In this document: piece by piece, positions 8,037-17,057 of the stretch | Layout of the letters: each line of letters opens with the position of its first letter | How positions within the stretch are numbered: position 1 is the first letter of the stretch | Assembly (NCBI RefSeq): GCF_002591975.1 | Contig: NZ_NVQE01000022.1 | Coordinates: forward strand, 31,967-95,966 | Direction of reading: 5' to 3' | Length of the DNA stretch: 64,000 bases | From: Mycobacterium neglectum | Lineage (GTDB): Bacteria; Actinomycetota; Actinomycetes; Mycobacteriales; Mycobacteriaceae | Translations under genes and position numbers: made by a program | Notes under the pieces: model-generated | Told to the model about the DNA's origin: nothing | Databases searched by the model: none | What the model saw: only the letters and a program-made list of their open reading frames with translations

Positions 8037-9806
8037 ATGGACGTGCGAGCGCAGGTGTCGCACATGAATCAGGACGCGCGGGAGGCTCTCGCACGACGCA
8101 TCAGGTCTCGTCTCTCACACGGCGACGGGCAGGCAGCTGATCACGACGTGAGCATCGTCGGCGGAGGTGTGGCCGCTCTCACGCTGGCACTGGAGCTCCA
8201 CTTGTCGCGTCCGACCACCCGAATCATGATCATCGAACCGAACGTCCACCCGGTACCCGAGATCACCCACACGGTCGGCGAGTCGACGGTCGAGGTCTCG
8301 GCGCACTACTTGCGCGACCGACTTGCGTTGGGGGACCACCTGAGCTCCGCGCAGCTCCGCAAGATGGGGCTGCGCATGTTCTTCTCGCACGACGGAAACA
8401 CCGACATCGCGCAGCGGATGGAACTCGGCGGTTCGTCGTTCGTACCGCAGGTTACGTACCAGATCGACCGCGGCAGATTGGAAAACGAGCTCACCCGGCG
8501 TTGCATCGCGGCCGGAGTCGAGATCGTTCGTGGTCGAGTCCGGTCCGTCGAGCTGGCCACTGGGGACGGTCCGCACGTCATCGTTAGCCAAGCCGGGGAC
8601 ACCGTCACGCGGACGACGGCGCGGTGGGTGGTCGACGCATCGGGCCGAAACCGAATGCTGCCCCGGCAATTGGACCTCAAGCAGGCCAACGAACACGATT
8701 GCAGCGCAGCATGGTTCCGCGTCGCCACCGAGATCGACATCGGCCGATGGACCGACGACCCGACGTGGCAGGGCCGTCTCACCGAGGGCGACCGGGCGAT
8801 GTCCACCAATCACCTCATGGGCGAGGGCTACTGGGTGTGGCTCATTCGACTGGCCTCCGGCGCCACCAGCGTCGGTATCGTCGCTGACCCCGCGTTCCAC
8901 GCGTTCGATGAATTCAACACCCTGGCCAGGGCTCAGGCGTGGCTTCGTGAACACGAGCCGCAGTGCGCGGCGGTCCTGGCCGAGCACGCTGATCTGATCG
9001 TGGACTTCCGCGTCATGAAGAAGTACAGCCACGGCGCGACAAAGGCTTTCGACGGCCGCGACCGATGGTGCCTCACAGGCGATGCGGGCGTCTTTCTGGA
9101 TCCGTTGTACTCGTCAGGACTGGACCTGGTCGCGATCGGCAACGGCTTGATCACCGACATGGTCACCCGACAGCTCGACGGTGAGGACATCGTCGCGCGG
9201 GCACAGATCAGCGACTCCCTATTCCGGTCGCTGAGCGATATGTGGCTCGCCGTGTATCAAGACCAGTACATCTTGATGGGTGCGCCGACCGTGATGTCGG
9301 CGAAGGTCGTCTGGGATGTCGCGTTCTACTGGGGATTCATCGGTCTTCTCTACATGAACGGCAGGTTCGTCAGCCTCGCCGACGATCCCGAGTTCGTTCC
9401 GCATCTGGAAGGGCTCATCGCGCTGAGTAATCGCGTCCAGCGATTCTTCCGAGAGTGGGCCGCAGTGGAGACAGGCACTCCCTCGGCATCCTTCGTCGAC
9501 TTGTACGCGCCGCTGAACTTCATGGTGACGCTGCACGCGGCGATGACGGAGACGAACCAGGACTTCGCCGAGCAGTTCGACGCCAATTCCCGCCTGCTCC
9601 ACCGGCTGGCCGGGCAGCTTGTCGAGACCGTCCTCGCGGAGAAGCACTCAATGTTCGGAGACGACGACGCTATGCGGCAACTGCAAGCCTGGCAACAGGA
9701 TTCGCTGCTCCGGCAATTGCGCTCGGCCTACCGGCAGGATCAAGCGACCGACCCCATCAGCGGCGGCTGGATCGTCACCACCTCACCGACGCTTCAGCCG
9801 AGTTGA
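8037..9806 (+). CDS. Flavin-dependent halogenase-like oxidoreductase
   Basis: The 589-residue protein belongs to the tryptophan-halogenase-like flavoproteins. It has the nucleotide motif VGGGVAALTLALEL (about residues 41-54), HTVGESTVE (78-86) in the position of the family's flavin-contact loop, and a second flavin segment, GDAGVFLDPLYSSGLD. The WxWxIP halogenase signature reads WVWLIR at 266-271, with Arg for Pro. Lys109 in RKMGLRMFF lies where the catalytic Lys of known halogenases is expected by context. Known members need FADH2 from a separate reductase and chlorinate aromatic or PKS-bound substrates. The ATG is chosen for its strong purine-rich leader (GGGAAGGGAAGGAACGGC). Only 11 bases separate it from the PKS gene. 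A non-halogenating oxidase role is possible. Confidence 0.75.
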   Translation: MDVRAQVSHMNQDAREALARRIRSRLSHGDGQAADHDVSIVGGGVAALTLALELHLSRPTTRIMIIEPNVHPVPEITHTVGESTVEVSAHYLRDRLALGDHLSSAQLRKMGLRMFFSHDGNTDIAQRMELGGSSFVPQVTYQIDRGRLENELTRRCIAAGVEIVRGRVRSVELATGDGPHVIVSQAGDTVTRTTARWVVDASGRNRMLPRQLDLKQANEHDCSAAWFRVATEIDIGRWTDDPTWQGRLTEGDRAMSTNHLMGEGYWVWLIRLASGATSVGIVADPAFHAFDEFNTLARAQAWLREHEPQCAAVLAEHADLIVDFRVMKKYSHGATKAFDGRDRWCLTGDAGVFLDPLYSSGLDLVAIGNGLITDMVTRQLDGEDIVARAQISDSLFRSLSDMWLAVYQDQYILMGAPTVMSAKVVWDVAFYWGFIGLLYMNGRFVSLADDPEFVPHLEGLIALSNRVQRFFREWAAVETGTPSASFVDLYAPLNFMVTLHAAMTETNQDFAEQFDANSRLLHRLAGQLVETVLAEKHSMFGDDDAMRQLQAWQQDSLLRQLRSAYRQDQATDPISGGWIVTTSPTLQPS

Positions 9807-9817
9807 CCCAGACAGCA

Positions 9818-12800
9818 ATGCTCACCGAAGGCCCCAACCACGAGCCGTTGGCCATCGTCGGAATCGGATGCCGTCTCCCCGGCGGCGGCGACTCGGCGGA
9901 GACCCTCTGGCACCTGCTGTGCAACGAAACGGACGCCACGTCCGTCGTTCCTGAAACACGCTGGCACGCAGGACGATATCACGATCCGAACCCGTCGAAG
10001 GTCGGCAAGATCGTCACCCGCCGAGGCGGATTCCTCACTGAGATCGACCAATTCGATCCGCAGTTCTTCGGGATGTCGCCCCGGGAAGCGCACTCACTCG
10101 ATCCGCAGCAGCGTCTGCTACTGCATGCCGCGTGGGAGGCGCTGGAGGATGGGGGGATACCCGCCGACGAATTGGCCGGTACCGACGTCGGCGTGTTCAT
10201 CGGCGGCTTCACGCTCGATTACCAACTGCTGCAGAATCAGGGCCGCACGAGTCGCTACCGGTTCAAGCCGCATTCGGCCACCGGGATGATGATGACGATG
10301 CTGGCGAACCGGATTTCGCACGCGTTCGACTTTCGCGGACCCAGCATGACGATCGACACGGCGTGTTCCGGCTCGCTCGTCGCGGTGCACCTGGCGGCCA
10401 ACAGCATCTGGAACGGCGAGTGTGAACTGGCCCTCGCCGGCGGTGTGAACATCATGATCGGTCCCAACACGGCCATCGCGGAATCGAAGAGCGGGTTCCT
10501 CAGTCCCGAAGGACGTTCCAAGGCGTTCGACGACTCCGCAGACGGCTATGCGCGCGGAGAAGGCGGTGCCATCGTCGTCATCAAGCCGCTCCAACGGGCA
10601 GTCGACGACGGCGACGAGATCTACGCGCAGATCCTCGGCACCGCGGTGTCGCAGGACGGGCACACCGACGGCATCACCGTGCCTCGCGAGGAGGCTCAAG
10701 AAGCTGCGATCACCACCGCGCTCAGACGCGCCGGTGTCGATCCGACCGAGGTCGGCTACGTCGAAGCGCACGGCACCGGGACTCCCGTCGGTGACCCCAT
10801 CGAGATGCGGGCACTGGCGAGCGCCCTGACGCTGGATCGTCCGGCGAACTCGCCACTCCTCATCGGATCGATCAAGACCAACATCGGCCACTTGGAGGCC
10901 GGCGCAGGCGTTGCCGGCCTCATCAAAGCGGCGTTGATCGCCAAGCACGGGTTCATCCCGGCCAATCTGCATCTTCAGACTCCGACGCGCCACGTTTCGC
11001 TCGCGGATCTGAAGATCGACATTCCCGGGACGGGCCGCCCATTCCCCGCCTGCGAACGACGCGTGATCGGGGTGAACTCGTTTGGATTCGGGGGGACCAA
11101 CGCGCATGTGGTGCTCGCCCAAGGGCCGGCTGCGGTCCGCTCCGCTGAACCGGAGCATCAACCGCAACCGTCGCCCACCGTGCTGCCGATCTCGGCGCGT
11201 AGCGAGGAGGCGCTGGTCGCGACGGCCGACCGGCTGGCCCGGCACCTCGCCGCACACCCCGACATCACGCTGTCGGACCTGGGATACACGCTCGGCCAAC
11301 GACGCACGCACCTGAACCACCGTCATACCGTGATCGCCGACAGCATTGTCGATGCGCGAGAACAACTTCAAGTCCTCGCCTCGGGCGGGGTTAGCTCGAC
11401 GGGTCGCGCTGCATCCACCGCGCCGAAGCTCGCCTTCGTGTGCTCCGGCATGGGTCCGCAGTGGTGGCAGATGTGCCGCGGGCTACTCGATTCCTCTCCC
11501 GCTTTCCCCGCGTTCGCCGAAAGCATCGAGCGCAGTGACCGGGAGCTGTCCCGGCACACGGACTGGTCTCTCATCGACGAACTACGGCGCGACGAGACGC
11601 GCTCCCGCATGGCGGAGACGGAGATCGCACAGCCTGCCAACTTCGCCATCCAGGTCGCGCTGGCCGAGCAGCTGGCGCAGTTCGGGATCAGACCTGATGC
11701 CGTGATCGGGCACAGCGCCGGTGAAGTGGCCGCTCACCATCTGGCGGGACTGCTCACCTTCGAGCAGGCCGTCGAGGTGATCTACCACCGCAGCCGACTC
11801 CAGCAGCGCACCAGCGGGCAAGGCCGGATGCTCGCCGTCGGCCTCGACGCCGACGCCCTTACGCAGACGATCGACGGCAAGGCGCTCGATGAGTTCGGAC
11901 GCCTGGTGTCGGTGGCCGCGATCAACAGCCCGTCGGCGGTGACCATCGCAGGCGACAGCGACCTGCTCGACGACATCGCCCGGCAGTTGGATGAGGCCGG
12001 GATCTTCAACCGGTGGCTGTCCGTGAAGGTGCCCTACCACACGCACTACATGGACGCGGTGAAGGATGACCTCTTCACCGCATTTGAGAGCCTGTCGTCG
12101 AAAGCGGCTGCGCTCCCGCTGTATTCGACGGTTACCGGCGAACAGCTGGAGGGCTACCAGGCGGGTGCCGCCTACTGGTGGCAGAACACGCGCGCCACCG
12201 TCCTGTTCGAACCGGCGATACGCCGGATGATCGACGACGGATACACCCACTTCGTCGAGTTGGGGCCCCATCCCGTGCTCGCGGCGTCGATCTTGGAAAC
12301 CGCTGGCAAGCAGCGGGTCTCCGTAATGGCGACCCAGCGCCGCGGTCACGATGACCGCCGCACACTGCTGAGTAGTGTCTGCGCACTGCACTGCCAGGGC
12401 TATGACGTTGCTTGGGGCGCGCTCAGTCCGCGAGATGGCGCCCGGCCCGTCAGACTCCCGTCCTACCCGTGGCAGACGAGGCGCTTCTGGAACGAGACCA
12501 CCGAAGCGGTGGAGTCGCTGTTCTACAACCCGGTGCATCCGCTACTCGGGCAACCGGTCAGCGCCGTTCATCCCACCTGGGAAGCCGAACTGAGCACAGT
12601 TCTCAACACATTCCTCGCGGATCACCAGATCCAGGGAAGCGTGGTCGTGCCTGGGGCGGTGTACATCGAAATGGCGCTCGCCGCAGGCAAAGAGACCTAC
12701 GGATCGAATCACAGCGTGGACAATCTCGTGCTCCACCGCGCCGTCATACTCGACGACATCTGCGACCCGATCCTCAGGACCACCCTCAACGAGGACACCG

Positions 12801-15361
12801 GCGCGCTGGAGTTCGCCGCCTTCACGGCAACCGCCGAAGGGGAATCCAAATGGATGGTCACGGCGACCGCGGAACTCAACACGCTTCCCACGGCCCCACG
12901 GCGTCACGACCGGCCGGACGACATCGAGACGACCACCTCCATCGGAGGCGAGGACTTCTACGCCCGCACCCAGGCCATCGGTTTCGACTACGGCGACGCG
13001 TTCCGATCCGTCCAGGGCGTGACCGCCGGAGAGGACTGGGCGGTCGCAGACATCACGATCCCAGATGCGATCGCCGATGAGCTAGCCCAGTATCGATTCC
13101 ATCCGGCGCTCGTCGACGGTGCTTTTCAAACACTCTTCGCCGCACCGTTTCTCGGGCAGGAGGAAAGCGAGGATCCCTTCCTGCCGTCGAGGATTCGGCA
13201 CTGCGCGATCTACGGGTCACCCGAAGACCGCATGCGAGCTCACGTGCACGTCGTGTCGGCGACCAGACAGGAGGTCGAGTGCGATATCACGGTCACCGAC
13301 CCTGCCGGAAGGCTGCTCGCCGTATTCGACGGCTTCTCCGTGCAGTCGCTGAGCACCTCGGCAGGTATGTCGACCGACCGTATCGACAAGGGGCTGTACG
13401 AGATTCAATGGTGTGCAACCTCCGATGAGATGAATTCCCTTGCGCACGAATCGCGCGAGGTGAGGGCGGCGGGTTCCTGGCTGGTATTCGTCGATGCGAC
13501 CGGTGTGGGCGCCGCCGTCGCGGAAGACCTCCGGGCCCGCGGCCACCGTGTCCGCACCGTCGAACACCAATCGGTCGATGAGCTCACCGAGGTCGACGGG
13601 GATTACGTGTTGAATACGCGGCGCCCCGGCCAGATGACAGACCTGATCAAACACGTCAGCGCCGACGGCGGCCTCACGGGGATCGTCGACTGCTGGCCCA
13701 TCGACATGACTTCCAGCGACGCCGAGAACTATCGGCTGGGCGCGTTCACCATCCTGCGTCTCGTCAAGGCCCTTGCCGAGCACGACGCAGGCAGACCGCG
13801 GCTCTACCTCGTCACCGCCAATGCACAACAGACACCAGGAACTCAACCGCCGGCGGTCGACCAGGCCGCCATCTGGGGGCTGGGCAGAGTCATCGGTCAC
13901 CAGGAGTTCTCCGAATTCTGGGGCGGCCTCATCGACATCGACGGCGAGGACGACCGAGCCCACACGGGCGAGCGCATCTGCGGGCACGTTCTCGGCGGCG
14001 GCATCGAAGATCAGATCGCGATCCGCGGCCGAACGACGTTCGTCGCGCGCCTGCGGCCATGCGCCGGCCTGACGAAGCCGTTCCCCACCAAGCTCACACC
14101 GGACGCGACCTATGTCGTCACAGGCGGAGCCGGAGCGCTCGGCCGCATCGTGGCCACCTATCTGGCCGAACGTGGAGCGCGGCACATCACGCTGTTGGGT
14201 CGAAGCGCGCTTCCCCCAAGAACGCGCTGGCCGGAGTTGACCGAGGAAGATCCCCACTTCGCGACCGTCGCCACGATTCGGGCGATCGAGCGTCTTGGTG
14301 TCCGAATCACCACCGCCAGTGTCGATGTCGCCGATGCCGATCAGGTGACGACGTGGATGAGCGAGCACATCCGAGACGGCGGTAGGCCGGTCCGCGGAAT
14401 CATTCATGCGGCTGGGTCGGTCAACGACCAACTACTCGTCAACACGAGCGAATTCGACTTCGCTGCGGTGATGGCGCCCAAGGTCACCGGCACTCGCGTA
14501 CTGCACGATGCCTTCGGCGACCATGACCTGGAGTTCTTCGTCATGTTCGGCTCGGCGGGGTCGACCATCGCCTCGCCGGGACAGGGGAACTATGCCGCTG
14601 CCAACGCGTTCCTCGATGCTTTCGCCCACTACCGCCGGGCGCAGGGCCTCCCGGCACTCACGATCGGATGGGGTCCGTGGTCGGTGGGAATGGTCGAGGA
14701 TCTCAAGCTGGAGAGGGTCTATGCGCAGCGGGGCATCGAGCTGATCACCCCCGCGGTGGGTGCGCGGATCCTTGATCGGCTCATCAACCAGACGGTGCCC
14801 AACGTCGTGGCCATCAGTGCCGACTGGCACCGAGCGCGTCACGCCGGGCTCGGCGGACGGCTGCCGCCGGTGTTCGCAGATCTCGGTGCGGCCGACACGG
14901 CCTCTGCTGTTACCGATGCGCCCGGATCGGTGCTCGATATCCTCGCGGTCACTGCAGAAGCAGACAGACCTGCCGTGGTCGCCGAACATATCCAGGAGAT
15001 CGTTGCCGCCGTCTTCGATTGCGCCGTAACAGACTTCGATCCCGATGACATGCTGGACGACATTGGGCTGGACTCCATGATGGCGATGGAGTTCCGGTTG
15101 AGGATCAACACGATGTTCTCGATCGATGTCCCGGTGCTCGAGATTCTCCGAGGCGTCAGTGTGAACTCCTTGACCCGTCGAGTGCTCGCCGACCTCCGCT
15201 CGATTCACGGTGATGTGCAGATCACGGAACTTGCACCACCCACCGTCGTCAACGACGACATGGACCAGCTGATGGACGAACTATCGGAGGCCGACCTGCG
15301 AGAGCTGTTGGCTGAACTGGAGATACCGTCCCAACCGAAAGCGGGAGGGACACACTCGTGA
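9818..15361 (+). CDS. Single-module type I polyketide synthase, KS-AT-DH-KR-ACP
   Basis: The 1847-residue megasynthase has these domains in order. KS: about 10-435, Cys183 in TACSGS, His318 and His358. AT: about 537-840, Ser633 in GHSAGE. DH: about 905-1190, His936 in the HxxxGxxxxP motif and Asp1100 in LVDGAFQ. KR: about 1425-1610, TGGAGALG and NYAAANAF. ACP: about 1715-1790, Ser1753 in LDSM. The AT has YHTH (740-743) where malonyl (HAFH) or methylmalonyl (YASH) signatures normally sit. No ER, TE or loading domain is present. The architecture matches iterative 6-methylsalicylate- and naphthoate-type synthases and also some mycobacterial lipid PKSs. An acidic Leu/Glu-rich tail (about 1810-1835) may be a docking helix. 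The ATG at 9818 puts the protein start 10 residues before the KS; codons further upstream overlap the halogenase gene. Confidence 0.92.
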   Translation: MLTEGPNHEPLAIVGIGCRLPGGGDSAETLWHLLCNETDATSVVPETRWHAGRYHDPNPSKVGKIVTRRGGFLTEIDQFDPQFFGMSPREAHSLDPQQRLLLHAAWEALEDGGIPADELAGTDVGVFIGGFTLDYQLLQNQGRTSRYRFKPHSATGMMMTMLANRISHAFDFRGPSMTIDTACSGSLVAVHLAANSIWNGECELALAGGVNIMIGPNTAIAESKSGFLSPEGRSKAFDDSADGYARGEGGAIVVIKPLQRAVDDGDEIYAQILGTAVSQDGHTDGITVPREEAQEAAITTALRRAGVDPTEVGYVEAHGTGTPVGDPIEMRALASALTLDRPANSPLLIGSIKTNIGHLEAGAGVAGLIKAALIAKHGFIPANLHLQTPTRHVSLADLKIDIPGTGRPFPACERRVIGVNSFGFGGTNAHVVLAQGPAAVRSAEPEHQPQPSPTVLPISARSEEALVATADRLARHLAAHPDITLSDLGYTLGQRRTHLNHRHTVIADSIVDAREQLQVLASGGVSSTGRAASTAPKLAFVCSGMGPQWWQMCRGLLDSSPAFPAFAESIERSDRELSRHTDWSLIDELRRDETRSRMAETEIAQPANFAIQVALAEQLAQFGIRPDAVIGHSAGEVAAHHLAGLLTFEQAVEVIYHRSRLQQRTSGQGRMLAVGLDADALTQTIDGKALDEFGRLVSVAAINSPSAVTIAGDSDLLDDIARQLDEAGIFNRWLSVKVPYHTHYMDAVKDDLFTAFESLSSKAAALPLYSTVTGEQLEGYQAGAAYWWQNTRATVLFEPAIRRMIDDGYTHFVELGPHPVLAASILETAGKQRVSVMATQRRGHDDRRTLLSSVCALHCQGYDVAWGALSPRDGARPVRLPSYPWQTRRFWNETTEAVESLFYNPVHPLLGQPVSAVHPTWEAELSTVLNTFLADHQIQGSVVVPGAVYIEMALAAGKETYGSNHSVDNLVLHRAVILDDICDPILRTTLNEDTGALEFAAFTATAEGESKWMVTATAELNTLPTAPRRHDRPDDIETTTSIGGEDFYARTQAIGFDYGDAFRSVQGVTAGEDWAVADITIPDAIADELAQYRFHPALVDGAFQTLFAAPFLGQEESEDPFLPSRIRHCAIYGSPEDRMRAHVHVVSATRQEVECDITVTDPAGRLLAVFDGFSVQSLSTSAGMSTDRIDKGLYEIQWCATSDEMNSLAHESREVRAAGSWLVFVDATGVGAAVAEDLRARGHRVRTVEHQSVDELTEVDGDYVLNTRRPGQMTDLIKHVSADGGLTGIVDCWPIDMTSSDAENYRLGAFTILRLVKALAEHDAGRPRLYLVTANAQQTPGTQPPAVDQAAIWGLGRVIGHQEFSEFWGGLIDIDGEDDRAHTGERICGHVLGGGIEDQIAIRGRTTFVARLRPCAGLTKPFPTKLTPDATYVVTGGAGALGRIVATYLAERGARHITLLGRSALPPRTRWPELTEEDPHFATVATIRAIERLGVRITTASVDVADADQVTTWMSEHIRDGGRPVRGIIHAAGSVNDQLLVNTSEFDFAAVMAPKVTGTRVLHDAFGDHDLEFFVMFGSAGSTIASPGQGNYAAANAFLDAFAHYRRAQGLPALTIGWGPWSVGMVEDLKLERVYAQRGIELITPAVGARILDRLINQTVPNVVAISADWHRARHAGLGGRLPPVFADLGAADTASAVTDAPGSVLDILAVTAEADRPAVVAEHIQEIVAAVFDCAVTDFDPDDMLDDIGLDSMMAMEFRLRINTMFSIDVPVLEILRGVSVNSLTRRVLADLRSIHGDVQITELAPPTVVNDDMDQLMDELSEADLRELLAELEIPSQPKAGGTHS

Positions 15362-16194
15362 CTTCCGCCGTGAGCGTGCGCGGTTTGGCGAAGACCTACG
15401 GACGGCTGCACGCGGTGCAGGATCTGGATCTCGACGTCGGCTACGGCGAGATCTTCGCGATCCTCGGTCCCAATGGCGCGGGCAAGTCGACGACGATAGA
15501 AATTCTGGAGGGCCATCGCAAGCGCGACGCCGGTGAGGTGCGCGTCCTGGGCGAAGACCCTGGCACTGCGGGACGGGGCTGGCGCGCCAGGATCGGCATC
15601 GTGCTGCAGGAGTCCAACGATTTCGGGATGCTGACCGTCCTGGAGACCGCCCGGATGTTCGCGAAGTGCTACGGCGCGGCCAGGGGCCCAGAGGAGCTAC
15701 TCGAACTCGTGGGGCTCACTTCGACATCTGGTTCGAGGGTCAGGACGCTCTCCGGCGGACAGCGGCGCCGGCTCGACGTCGCCCTCGGCATCATCGCGAA
15801 ACCCGAGCTGCTGTTCCTGGACGAACCGACCACCGGGTTCGATCCTGAAGCGAGACGGCAGTTCTGGGATCTCATCAGGCTCCTGGCCGACGACGGCACC
15901 GCCATTCTGCTGACGACTCACTACCTGGAGGAGGCCGCCGCTCTTGCGGACCGCGTCGCCGTCATCGCCAAAGGTCGAGTGGCCGCACTGGATTCGCCTG
16001 CACGGTTGACCGCACACGTGGATTCAGCGGCCACCGTGCGGTGGGTGGAAGGCCACGAGGTCCATGTCGCGGTCACCGATCGCCCCACCGAGCTGATCAG
16101 GCAGCGATCGTCGAGGGGCGCGGAACTGACGCAGCTCACCGTCACACGGCCCACCCTCGAAGACGCGTATCTGGCGCTGATCGGCGTGACGTGA
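15358..16194 (+). CDS. ABC exporter ATP-binding subunit, DrrA-like
   Basis: The 278-residue ATPase has Walker A GPNGAGKST at 37-45, signature LSGGQ at 131-135, Walker B LLFLDEPT at 151-158 and the switch histidine in LLTTHY. The C-terminal extension ending in RPTLEDAYLALIG is typical of DrrA-type (ABC-2) exporters of antibiotics and lipids. The start is GTG overlapping the PKS stop as GTGA, so it is translationally coupled to the synthase. It therefore probably energises export of the polyketide product together with the next gene. Confidence 0.92.
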   Translation: MTSAVSVRGLAKTYGRLHAVQDLDLDVGYGEIFAILGPNGAGKSTTIEILEGHRKRDAGEVRVLGEDPGTAGRGWRARIGIVLQESNDFGMLTVLETARMFAKCYGAARGPEELLELVGLTSTSGSRVRTLSGGQRRRLDVALGIIAKPELLFLDEPTTGFDPEARRQFWDLIRLLADDGTAILLTTHYLEEAAALADRVAVIAKGRVAALDSPARLTAHVDSAATVRWVEGHEVHVAVTDRPTELIRQRSSRGAELTQLTVTRPTLEDAYLALIGVT

Positions 16195-17045
16195 TGGCGA
16201 TCGAATCGGCGGAGACCCGGCCCCGACACCGCGCGGATGAGGCGGAGTCAAACCTTCCGTCGACGATACGGATCGGATTGTCACGGATCATCCCCGAGCT
16301 GAAGATGTTCTACCGCCGCCCTGAGCAGCTGGCTCTCACTTTCACGATGCCTGCGGTGATCTGCCTGCTGTTGGGGGCCATCTTCTCGGCGAAGGTGCCC
16401 GGCACCGAGATCAGTACCGGCTCGGTGATCGCAGCGAGCATGCTCGCCTATGGAATTCTTTCGACCTCGTTCATCAACCTCGGCATCGGCATCGCTGCCG
16501 ACCGAGAGACCGGTGCGTTGAGGCGCCTGCGCGGAACTCCTGCGACCGCGTCGTCGTATTTCATCGGGAAGATCGCGCTGGTGGCTATCGCGAGTCTTGC
16601 CGAGGCCGTCATCATCCTGCTGTTGGGCGTACTGGTTTTCCGGCTCCACCTACCCGCGGACCTGTTCGGATGGTTCACGTTCGGATGGGTGTTCATCCTG
16701 GGCATCATCAGCTGCTCACTACTGGGCATCTTCGTCAGCAACCTTGCGAGCAATGCCGTTTCGGCAGCGGTCATCACCAACGGCCCGGCTGTCGGTTTGC
16801 AGTTCATATCAGGCACTTACGTGCCGCTCATGTTGTTGCCGACGTGGATGTTGATCGTCGGATCGTTCTTTCCGGTCAAATGGATGGCCCAGGGGTTCCG
16901 GTCGGTGCTGTTGCCGCCGCAGATGGCTGCCTTCGAACCGGCTGGCAGCTGGGAACATTGGCGGATCTTCCTGGTCCTGACCGCGTGGAGCATCGTCGGT
17001 CTGCTGGCGTGCCTGCGCGTGTTCCGCTGGTCCGATAGGAACTGA
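16194..17045 (+). CDS. ABC-2 type exporter permease, DrrB-like
   Basis: The 283-residue membrane protein has a hydrophilic N-terminus, about six membrane segments and the ABC-2 pattern: MFYRRPEQLALTFTMPAVIC before the first helix, RLRGTPATASSYFIGK in the coupling region, and LPTWMLIVGSFFPVKWMAQG near the end, as in DrrB-like permeases. The ATG shares one base with the stop of the ATPase gene (TGATG), which fixes the start. With the ATPase it forms a complete two-component exporter. Confidence 0.9.
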   Translation: MAIESAETRPRHRADEAESNLPSTIRIGLSRIIPELKMFYRRPEQLALTFTMPAVICLLLGAIFSAKVPGTEISTGSVIAASMLAYGILSTSFINLGIGIAADRETGALRRLRGTPATASSYFIGKIALVAIASLAEAVIILLLGVLVFRLHLPADLFGWFTFGWVFILGIISCSLLGIFVSNLASNAVSAAVITNGPAVGLQFISGTYVPLMLLPTWMLIVGSFFPVKWMAQGFRSVLLPPQMAAFEPAGSWEHWRIFLVLTAWSIVGLLACLRVFRWSDRN

Positions 17046-17057
17046 CAGGAACCCTCC

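Noticed and set aside
10118..12538. Long open frames on the - strand inside the PKS gene.
   Set aside because: They lie across KS and AT motifs that are intact on the + strand and show no domain.
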